A stretch of DNA of 49,980 nt, from the NCBI GenBank assembly GCA_945860745.1, contig CAMASH010000018.1, positions 1-49,980 of the forward strand, given 5' to 3'. Each line of letters opens with the position of its first letter. Positions within the stretch are counted from its first letter, which is position 1. Source of the stretch: Chthoniobacter flavus (lineage in GTDB: Bacteria > Verrucomicrobiota > Verrucomicrobiia > Chthoniobacterales > Terrimicrobiaceae). This document shows, piece by piece, positions 19,509-26,817 of the stretch. A program made the position numbers and the translations under genes. The notes under the pieces are model-generated. The model worked only from the letters and a program-made list of their open reading frames with translations, did not search any database and was not told the origin of the DNA.

Positions 19509-20425
19509 AAATCCACCCGACGGCCCTCGTCTCCTCCCGCGCTGAACTGGCGGCTGATGTGGAGGTCTGCGCCCATGCCATCATCGGCGACGGAGTCCGC
19601 CTGGGCCGGGGCTGCGTGGTGCAGGCCCGGGCTGTGATTGAGGGCCAAACGGAAATCGGAGAGAAGAATTTTATCGGTCATGGCGTGGTGCTCGGTGCCC
19701 CGCCGCAGGATCTTTCCTTCAAGGATGAGGCCAAAAGCGGCCTGCGCATCGGGAGGGGAAACACCTTCGGCGACTATGTCACCATTCATCGCGGCACGAA
19801 GGATGGCTCGATGACCATCGTCGGTGACGACTGCCATCTCATGGCGGGATCGCATCTCGGACACAATGTCCGGATCGGTCACAAGGTCGTCATCATGGAT
19901 AACTGCCTCATTGGTGGTTATGTCGAGATCGGGGATGAGACCGTGCTGGAAGCGGGCTCGGTCTTTCATCAATTCGTGCGCATCGGTCCGCTGGCTCAGG
20001 CCCGCGGGGGCACGCGTTTTGTGAAGGATATCCCTCCCTACGTTCTGGCCTTCGGAGAGAACCTGCTCTCCGGAGTCAACTCCGGGGGCTTGGGCCGCGC
20101 CGGCTGGTCGGCTGCGGCCTGCGCGGAAATCAAAAGAGCGTTCCGGCTGGTTTACGGGAGCCGGCTGAATGTTTCCCAAGCCTTGGAAAAATCGCAGGAA
20201 ACCTCCTGGTCTTCGGCCGCCGAGGCGTTCTTCGCCTTCATCGCCTCCTCCAAACGCGGGGTGTGTCTTGGAAAACGCCGGAGCAAGTCAATCCCCAGAG
20301 GATCGGGTAATCTCCCTGACCATTTCGCCGTTGAGCACGTTTTCGAGCTCCGCCAGAGCCCGGCCGGCGGTGGTGCCGTCGAACACACGATGATCGAATG
20401 CCATCTGGACGTTCAAAGCGCCTGA
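19505..20425 (+). CDS. lpxA: UDP-GlcNAc acyltransferase LpxA
   Basis: 306 residues; the first step of lipid A synthesis transfers a hydroxyacyl chain from ACP to UDP-GlcNAc. A left-handed beta-helix of hexapeptide repeats runs from about 3 to 185, with APPQDL (about 62-67), IHRGT, and the pair His117/His120 (SHLGHN) matching the catalytic His region of E. coli LpxA. A C-terminal helical part follows (about 190-255). Start is GTG at 19505, overlapping the upstream stop. E. coli LpxA has 262 residues; here the last 45 are antisense to the conserved end of the opposing acyltransferase gene, low in family resemblance, and probably follow a lost stop or a frameshift. The paralogue may be dedicated to this locus. 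Confidence 0.88.
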   Translation: MKIHPTALVSSRAELAADVEVCAHAIIGDGVRLGRGCVVQARAVIEGQTEIGEKNFIGHGVVLGAPPQDLSFKDEAKSGLRIGRGNTFGDYVTIHRGTKDGSMTIVGDDCHLMAGSHLGHNVRIGHKVVIMDNCLIGGYVEIGDETVLEAGSVFHQFVRIGPLAQARGGTRFVKDIPPYVLAFGENLLSGVNSGGLGRAGWSAAACAEIKRAFRLVYGSRLNVSQALEKSQETSWSSAAEAFFAFIASSKRGVCLGKRRSKSIPRGSGNLPDHFAVEHVFELRQSPAGGGAVEHTMIECHLDVQSA

Positions 20426-21046
20426 CGGATCGGGCGAATCATAATAAATCGCCGTGGTTCCAGGCGAAATAAACTGGATGACACGAATGCCCATGGTCCT
20501 GACGGAGTTGACCGAGAATGTTCCGAAAATGTTGCTCTTTTGTTTTCCCGAAGCGCACAGCCCATACCACCACAGAAGCCTGCGCATCGGACGCGGGAAC
20601 TTCGTCGTGCGAATCAACCGGCGGTAGCTGCCGATTTCTGTCACAGGAGCATCCCTCAATTGGCGCACCCGGGCTTGCAGGCCGGGCAGCGGAATATTCT
20701 CCGGCCCCTGGATCAAACCGAGAAAGACGGCCGCTTCCCCCGAAAAATCCCGCCCGACCACGATGGCCGCCACGCTTTGCGGATGTTCGTAGAGACGGGG
20801 AGAGGGGAACGTGAGATAAGTCCGGCGCAATTCCGGCTGCCGGGCGGAGACGAGGCCGAAGGCCCGCGTGATCAGCGCGCACCAGCCGGGGGCCTCCGTC
20901 ATCGGGCGGCGCGCGTCCACCAGGGCTTTCACGTTCAGACTTTTCTCCACTGCCACAATGGGAACATTCCGGCTGAATGCGGCCAGATCGCCGATCCAGC
21001 GCCGGGGCAGGGAGAGGGGAATTGTGTGGCCGGATGGTTTCTTCAT
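20288..21046 (-). CDS. Stand-alone acyltransferase of the 2-oxo-acid dehydrogenase E2 fold
   Basis: 252 residues, the catalytic domain only of the dihydrolipoamide acyltransferase/CAT superfamily. The decisive motif is FDHRVFDGTTAGRALAELE near the C-terminus, with His219 and Asp223 in the DHRxxDG position; GIRVIQFISPG matches the preceding core strand. There is no lipoyl domain or E1-binding region and no dehydrogenase gene nearby, so it is not part of a pyruvate-type complex. Relatives of this fold (PapA5) release polyketide chains from Mas-type synthases by transferring them to a hydroxyl. ATG 21046 is chosen over 21079, which adds an unlikely leader. The gene is convergent with lpxA and overlaps it by 138 bp; it is divergent from the permease gene. 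Role in PKS chain release is inference. Confidence 0.78.
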   Translation of the reverse strand: MKKPSGHTIPLSLPRRWIGDLAAFSRNVPIVAVEKSLNVKALVDARRPMTEAPGWCALITRAFGLVSARQPELRRTYLTFPSPRLYEHPQSVAAIVVGRDFSGEAAVFLGLIQGPENIPLPGLQARVRQLRDAPVTEIGSYRRLIRTTKFPRPMRRLLWWYGLCASGKQKSNIFGTFSVNSVRTMGIRVIQFISPGTTAIYYDSPDPSGALNVQMAFDHRVFDGTTAGRALAELENVLNGEMVREITRSSGD

Positions 21047-21131
21047 ACTCAAGACTTCGCTGCGCGGGGGGAATCCCACTCAATGTCCAGTCTTGCCGTT
21101 TGAGAAGCGTTTTCGAGTATTTGCCTGTCCA

Positions 21132-22241
21132 ATGAAAATCTTAGACCGGCATATCGGCGTGAGCGTTCTTCTCACCACGCTCTTTGGTGTCGTCGTTCTC
21201 AGCTTTATTCTGGTCCTGGGCAATGTGTTCCGCGAGTTGCTGGATCTTATCATCAATCGGAACCTCCCGCTCTCCTCCGCGCTGTCCTTCGTGGTGTTGG
21301 TTTTGCCCTTCTCTCTCCCCTTCACCATCCCGTGGGCGTTACTGGCCGCCACGCTGCTGGTTTTTGGACGAATGTCGGCCGATAACGAACTGGTCGCTTT
21401 GGGGGTCTGTGGGGTCAGCATGGCCCGCTTTTGCGCCCCGGTTCTTCTTCTGGCTCTGGGCCTGACGGGCGTCTGTCTCTGGGTCAACGCCGAGGCCGCT
21501 CCCCGCGCTGAACGGAAGATGTACACCGCCATCCAGGATTTCATTCAAAACGACCCCATGGCCGTGTTTGTCCCGGGCGAGGTGGTGGACTGGTTTCCCG
21601 GCCGGAAAATTTTCGTCGGCGGAAAAGACGACGAAGCGCTGACGGACATCATCATTTTTGAAACGGGCCCGGACGACATTCCGACCCGGATGATCTTTGC
21701 CAAGAAGGGAACCCTCCACCGTGACCAGCGCCGCGGGGGGTTGCTGGTGCGATTGACTGAGGCGCGCTTTGAAGACCGCGATCCGGCCGACCCCCTGAAC
21801 CTCGCCAAGATCCGGAAAGGACTCTCCTTCCAGGAGGGCAGCTCCCTGCTCACCGCGGAGAATCGGATCTCCGAAATGGATCGGCGGAAAAGGTCCCTGT
21901 CCGCCCAGACCCTGCCGGAATTGTCCCGTCTCATCGCCGCGGGGCCGGAGTCTGACTTGCTCAAGACCAAAGTCGAGTATCACCGGCGGCTCTCCCTGGC
22001 CCTGGCCTGCCTGGCCTTCACGCTCGTTGGCGTTCCGCTTGGTGCCATCGCGCACCGCAAGGAAACATCGGTGGGGTTTGCCATCAGCCTCGTGGCGGGC
22101 TTCGCGTATTTCCTTTTCATTATCATGGCCCGGACGTTCGAAAACACGCCGCGGGCTCACCCCGTCCTTCTCATTTGGCTGCCCAACATCCTGTTTGGTT
22201 TGCTCGGCGCCTTCCTCTTCCTCAAGCTGAGCCGGCGGTGA
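21132..22241 (+). CDS. LptF/LptG family LPS export permease
   Basis: 369 residues. LptF and LptG are the membrane parts of the LptB2FG ABC machine that lifts LPS from the inner membrane. MKILDRHIGVSVLLTTLFG at the start is typical (cytosolic residues, then membrane segment 1). Further hydrophobic segments are at about 52-80 and 98-120. A periplasmic beta-jellyroll follows (about 125-265) and then three more segments near 285-369 (LSLALACLAFTLVGVPLG, FAISLVAGFAYFLFI, LLIWLPNILFG). The frame is open from 20868, but ATG 21132 gives the family's normal start and length. Only one of the F/G pair is in the window. Its place next to lpxA and the PKS suggests export of a glycolipid made here. Confidence 0.88.
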   Translation: MKILDRHIGVSVLLTTLFGVVVLSFILVLGNVFRELLDLIINRNLPLSSALSFVVLVLPFSLPFTIPWALLAATLLVFGRMSADNELVALGVCGVSMARFCAPVLLLALGLTGVCLWVNAEAAPRAERKMYTAIQDFIQNDPMAVFVPGEVVDWFPGRKIFVGGKDDEALTDIIIFETGPDDIPTRMIFAKKGTLHRDQRRGGLLVRLTEARFEDRDPADPLNLAKIRKGLSFQEGSSLLTAENRISEMDRRKRSLSAQTLPELSRLIAAGPESDLLKTKVEYHRRLSLALACLAFTLVGVPLGAIAHRKETSVGFAISLVAGFAYFLFIIMARTFENTPRAHPVLLIWLPNILFGLLGAFLFLKLSRR

Positions 22242-22246
22242 TACCT

Positions 22247-23578
22247 ATGACGAGTTTTCCCTGTGACCTTCGGCTTCCCCGCAGTTTTTTTGGGATCTGG
22301 ACATTGTTCTTCATCGCGAAAATCGTTGCCGCATTTTTTCTCCCGCCGGTTGACGACGAGGCCTACTACTGGGTCTGGGGGCGGAACGCGGCCCTGGGGT
22401 ATTTCGATCACCCGGGAATGGTCGGCTGGATGAACCTGCTCGGGCTGGCCCCTGGATTCTTTCGAATTCCCTTTATCGTCGCAAATCAACTTAGCGTCCT
22501 CATCCTGGCCGGTGCCGGACGGGAGCACTTCGGTTTCAACGAGAGAAAACTTCTATTGGTTCTGCTGCTATTCAATTTGATCCCGGTGACGGGAGTCGGC
22601 ACCTGGCTGGGCCTTCCGGATTCGCCGTTGATTCTGTTTTGGATTCTGAGCATTCATTTTTCCCTGAGACTCCTATCAAATCCCGGCGACATGCTTTCCG
22701 CGGCCATGCTGGGGTTATCCCTGGGCTTGGGCTTTTGCTCCAAGTATCACATTGTTCTGGCTCCGCTCACGCTCGTTCTCTTCTGCCTGTTCGGCCATCG
22801 GGAATTTTTTAAAAACAGAAAAGCCATCGCAATCATTCTCGTTTTCGGTCTGGCTGCATCCTTCCCGACGCTGTTTTGGAACCAACAAAGCGCGTGGATT
22901 TCCTTTCAATACCAACTCCGGCACGGTCTTGAAACCAGGGCTTTCAACCTGCCTCGTGTGCTTGCCTATGTGGGAGGGCAGATCCTGATCATGAGTCCAT
23001 TCCTGCTCCTGGCCGCGGGGCGTTTAAGATCCCTCAACCGCAATGATCTGCTGGTGAAGTATTTTGCCTTCGTGCCGCTCGTGTTCTTTCTTTTGAGCTC
23101 CCTCCGCGCGCCGGTCGAGGCTAACTGGCCCTCCATCGCGGCGCCCGGCTTGATCCTGGCGGGAGTTGCTTTCTCCGAGAGCCTCTCAAGGTATGCCATT
23201 GGCTATTTTGCCGCGATTTATACCGTGGGGGCGATGGCCCTGCTTTGCTTGCCCTCGCTCTTGCCCAACAAAGCGAAGGAACCCTTTGCCATGCAGACCC
23301 TGGTCCGTGAAACCGCTTCACTTCCTGTCCTCTACGGCGCAACGTACCAGATCGCCTCGCAGTTAGGGATGCAACAGGGCCGCCCGGTCTTCAAGCCGAA
23401 GGGACTCGCCCGCTTTGATATGTATGATATCTGGAAGCAACCCTCCTTACCCGCGCGATTCCATCTCGCGTATAAAACATCATCTGGCCCTCCCCGTCTG
23501 ATGACACATCTGCCCAATGAGGACTCCAACAGGAAATACGGAATCTATTCGGTGGTGGAAATGGTCGATCAGTTATGA
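22247..23578 (+). CDS. GT39 family membrane glycosyltransferase
   Basis: 443 residues with about eleven hydrophobic segments. PVDDEAYYWVWGRN (about 30-43) and FDHPGMVGW (about 50-58) are the PMT_2 motifs that hold the acidic catalytic residues of the first periplasmic loop. A LLGLSLGLGFCSKYH (about 168-182) segment matches the family's later conserved part. ATG 22247 is preferred over the upstream in-frame ATG at 22175, which lies inside the permease gene. It follows that gene by 5 bp and its stop overlaps the next start (ATGA). It probably adds a polyprenyl-phosphate-linked sugar to a lipid or polysaccharide in the periplasm. Confidence 0.83.
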   Translation: MTSFPCDLRLPRSFFGIWTLFFIAKIVAAFFLPPVDDEAYYWVWGRNAALGYFDHPGMVGWMNLLGLAPGFFRIPFIVANQLSVLILAGAGREHFGFNERKLLLVLLLFNLIPVTGVGTWLGLPDSPLILFWILSIHFSLRLLSNPGDMLSAAMLGLSLGLGFCSKYHIVLAPLTLVLFCLFGHREFFKNRKAIAIILVFGLAASFPTLFWNQQSAWISFQYQLRHGLETRAFNLPRVLAYVGGQILIMSPFLLLAAGRLRSLNRNDLLVKYFAFVPLVFFLLSSLRAPVEANWPSIAAPGLILAGVAFSESLSRYAIGYFAAIYTVGAMALLCLPSLLPNKAKEPFAMQTLVRETASLPVLYGATYQIASQLGMQQGRPVFKPKGLARFDMYDIWKQPSLPARFHLAYKTSSGPPRLMTHLPNEDSNRKYGIYSVVEMVDQL

Positions 23579-26500
23579 GCGAGATTTTTGAAGCAACCAC
23601 TCCGGCGGCACCTTTGGACTGGACCGGCGAACGCCTGACCCCCGGGGCGGGATCGCAGGTCCGCAGCGAACATTTCCACCGCTATTTTCTGGCCCGTAGT
23701 CTTTGCCGCGGGCTGGATGTCCTGGATGTGGCCGCCGGAGAAGGCTACGGCAGCGCCCTCCTGGCCCAGACGGCCCGGTCAGTTGTGGGAGTGGAGCTGG
23801 ACGCGGCGACCGTAGCGCACGCCGGGAACGCCTCTATCCGGCCCAATCTGCGCTTTCTCGAAGGCGACGTGCGCCGCCTGCCCCTCCCGGATCAGAGCGT
23901 GGACATGGTGGTTTCCTTTGAAACGATCGAGCATTTCCGGGAACACGAGGAGTTCCTCGCGGAAGTGAAACGCGTGCTCCGCCCGGAGGGCCGATTGGTC
24001 ATCAGTTCGCCGGAGCGGGACCCCCGCTTATCAGTTTCGACCGAAATCAATCCTGGCCATGTCTGCGAACTGACCGGACCGGAATTTGTCGCATTGCTCC
24101 GACGGCACTTTGCGCATATCTCGGTGCAGGGTCAGCGGACCATTCTCGGCTCGGCCTTGATTGGAGATCCCTCCCACGCTCCGTTCCGCCAAGCCCCCAC
24201 CCTGACTTATGAACGGCACGGTCGGGAACGTTACGAAGCCTCGCCGGGATTGCCCAAGCCACGCTCTCTCCTGGCCATCGCGTCTAACGAACCGATCGAG
24301 GAGATGCCGGACAGCCTTTATATTGAGAGCGATGCCATTCAGGAGGTGCAGGCGGCCAGGGCCGAATTCCGGCAGGCGGGCGAGAGCCATATCCAGCAGA
24401 TCAGACACCTCGAAGGCGAACTGACGCAGACCGCGGCCGCCCGTGACATTCTGGCCGGAAAACTGGCGGATGTGCAGGCCGGAGCCAGCGCCGAAGCCCG
24501 GCAGGCCGAACGCAAGTTGAGGGACGTCCATGCCCGCCTGGTCGCGGCGCAGGAATACGCAGGCAATGTGCTGAAGGCATGCGATGCCCTGAAGGTCGAG
24601 ATCAACGATCTTCTCGACGCGAAGCCTTTGCCGCCCTGGCAAGCCCTCAAGAAGAGCCTGCAGCGCGTCCGACGGAATTTGAAACGCGAGGCGCGGAATG
24701 CCTGGCAGGTTGTGACGTTCCGCCGCCGGCTGCGCTTCGGTGGCCCTGGTCAACCCGGAGGGGAAGACCCGGCGGCTGGTGATCGGAAAGCGGCCCTGGC
24801 CGCCTCCGCCCGGGCGGAATTGCTCCGCTTTCTGGCCTCGGGCCAGCGACTCGTTTTTCCCGAGGTGGATAAGCCGGATATTTCGATTGTGATCGTCCTT
24901 TGGAATCAGGCCCCCCTGACGCTGCGCTGCCTGCGGGCCCTGCGGGAGCAACGCGGGCCTTCGTTGGAGATCATCCTTTTCGACAATGATTCCAGCGACG
25001 AGACCGGAACTTTACTCAGCCGGATTGATGGTGCCCGGATTGTGCGGAATCCCTCGAATGCCGGATTTCTGCTCGGATGCAACCGCGGGGCGGAAGTTGC
25101 CAGGGGCCGGACTTTCCTGCTGCTCAATAGCGACGCATTTCTGCGGGCGGGGGCCCTGGCGGCCGCGTTACAGACCTTGGAATCTGCCCCGGACATTGGC
25201 GCAGTGGGTGGCCGGCTCATCCTGCCGGATGGCCGCTTGCAGGAAGCGGGAAGTATCATTTGGTCCGATGCGAGGTGCCTGGGCTATGGCCGCGGCCTGG
25301 AGGCGGAGGCGGGCGAGGCGATGTTCCGGCGCGACGTGGATTATTGTTCCGGAGCCTGTCTTTTGACCCCGAGAGATCTGTGGATCCGACTGGGGGGATT
25401 CGATGAAGCGTTTGCTCCCGCGTATTATGAGGAGACCGACTACTGCCTGCGCCTGCGTGGGAGCGGCTATCGGGTGGTCTTTGAACCGGCCATGGCCGCG
25501 GACCATTTTGAATTTGGCAGCGAGGTGAAACAAGGCGACGGAGTCGAGGCTCAGATTCGCAACCGTGATCTCTTTCTGAGCCGGCATCGTGAAATCCTGG
25601 AGAAGGAACATCTTCCGCCCGGCGAAGCAAATGTCTTGTTTGCCCGCAGTCCGCTTTTGACGAAGCGGCCCCGCTTGCTCGTCATCGACAATGAAGCGCC
25701 CTTGAATGCCGCCGGCTCCGGTTTCCCCCGGGCCCGCAGCGTGCTGGAAGCCGCCCAGGCCTGCGGATGGTTCGTCACCCACTATCCGATGCACCGTCTG
25801 ACGGTGGATTGGGAGGCGGTCCGGGCTGAAATTCCGTGGGAGATCGAGATCGTGAGTCATCGCGCCATCCATGGCCTGACCGGATTTCTTCAGGAGCGAG
25901 GCGGCTACTACGATGCCGTGCTGATCAGCCGGCCGGAAAATATGGCGCATGTCCGGGGCATTTTAACGACGCATCCGGACGTCTTCCAGGGTGCGCGGGT
26001 CATCTATGATTCCGAGGCCCTGGCCACCCAGCGCGATATCCTGCGGTCCGCGCAGCTGGGACGGCCCTTGAGCGCGGCCGAGGCCGACGCCCGCATCGCT
26101 TCGGAAATCGCCCTGGCCCAAGCGGCGGACGCCATCGTCTGTGTGAATGAGGCGGAGGCGGCGGTCTTCCGCCGGCTGGATGTGCCGGTTCACATCCTGA
26201 GCCACTCGGCGGAGTGCGTTTCCGATGCTCCTCCGTGGGAGGAACGCCGCGGATTTCTTTTCATCGGCCGTCTGTTGGAAATGGATTCTCCCAACTGGAA
26301 AGGCCTCTCCTGGTTCGTCCGCGAGTGCTGGCCGCAGATCCGCCAGGCCCTGCCCGGCGCCACCCTATCCGTTGTCGGACAGCTCCATTCCCGGCAGGAG
26401 GAATTGCAGGCTCCCGGCGTGCGACTTCTCGGCAGCATGGCCGATCTCAGACCCTTCTATGATTCAGCGAGGGTCTTCATCGCGCCGGTTCATTTTGCTG

Positions 26501-26814
26501 CGGGGGTTCCGGCTAAAGTCCTTGAAGCCGCAGCCGCCGGCCTTCCCGTGGTCGGGACCCGGCTCATGGCGCGCCAGGTGTCATGGGAACCCGGTTTCGA
26601 AATTGCGGCGGAAGATAGTGCATCGGCTTTTGCCGCCGCGGCCGTGGCTTTGCATGAGGACTGCTCGACTTGGGAAAGTCTCAGAACCAGAGCGCAGGCC
26701 CGCCTCAGAACCGAGTACGCACCCTCTGTTTTTGCGGCCAACCTTCGCGCCATCCTGCGCCCCCGGCTCTCGGAAAGGGCCGAACCCGTGACCCAGCCCG
26801 CCGGCCTGCCCTGA
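23575..26814 (+). CDS. Methyltransferase - coiled coil - GT2 - GT4 fusion protein
   Basis: 1079 residues with three enzyme modules. Residues 1-240 are a class I SAM methyltransferase: VLDVAAGEGYG (motif I), VVSFETIEHF (motif IV) and the RPEGRLVISSPE loop. Residues 250-348 are a charged heptad-rich helical linker. Residues 435-690 are a GT2 GT-A domain: DISIVIVLWNQAPL, LLLNSDAFL as the metal-binding acidic motif, and YYEETDYCLRL. Residues 697-1065 are a GT4 GT-B domain: RLLVIDNEAPL, FIGRLLEMDSPNWKG, VVGQLH and a late AGVPAKVLEAAAAGLPVV stretch. Such giant fusions build or cap O-antigen/capsule chains, where the methyltransferase ends the chain. The exact product is unknown. Start overlaps the upstream stop, and the gap to the next gene is 3 bp. 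Confidence 0.88.
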   Translation: MSEIFEATTPAAPLDWTGERLTPGAGSQVRSEHFHRYFLARSLCRGLDVLDVAAGEGYGSALLAQTARSVVGVELDAATVAHAGNASIRPNLRFLEGDVRRLPLPDQSVDMVVSFETIEHFREHEEFLAEVKRVLRPEGRLVISSPERDPRLSVSTEINPGHVCELTGPEFVALLRRHFAHISVQGQRTILGSALIGDPSHAPFRQAPTLTYERHGRERYEASPGLPKPRSLLAIASNEPIEEMPDSLYIESDAIQEVQAARAEFRQAGESHIQQIRHLEGELTQTAAARDILAGKLADVQAGASAEARQAERKLRDVHARLVAAQEYAGNVLKACDALKVEINDLLDAKPLPPWQALKKSLQRVRRNLKREARNAWQVVTFRRRLRFGGPGQPGGEDPAAGDRKAALAASARAELLRFLASGQRLVFPEVDKPDISIVIVLWNQAPLTLRCLRALREQRGPSLEIILFDNDSSDETGTLLSRIDGARIVRNPSNAGFLLGCNRGAEVARGRTFLLLNSDAFLRAGALAAALQTLESAPDIGAVGGRLILPDGRLQEAGSIIWSDARCLGYGRGLEAEAGEAMFRRDVDYCSGACLLTPRDLWIRLGGFDEAFAPAYYEETDYCLRLRGSGYRVVFEPAMAADHFEFGSEVKQGDGVEAQIRNRDLFLSRHREILEKEHLPPGEANVLFARSPLLTKRPRLLVIDNEAPLNAAGSGFPRARSVLEAAQACGWFVTHYPMHRLTVDWEAVRAEIPWEIEIVSHRAIHGLTGFLQERGGYYDAVLISRPENMAHVRGILTTHPDVFQGARVIYDSEALATQRDILRSAQLGRPLSAAEADARIASEIALAQAADAIVCVNEAEAAVFRRLDVPVHILSHSAECVSDAPPWEERRGFLFIGRLLEMDSPNWKGLSWFVRECWPQIRQALPGATLSVVGQLHSRQEELQAPGVRLLGSMADLRPFYDSARVFIAPVHFAAGVPAKVLEAAAAGLPVVGTRLMARQVSWEPGFEIAAEDSASAFAAAAVALHEDCSTWESLRTRAQARLRTEYAPSVFAANLRAILRPRLSERAEPVTQPAGLP

Positions 26815-26817
26815 TCG

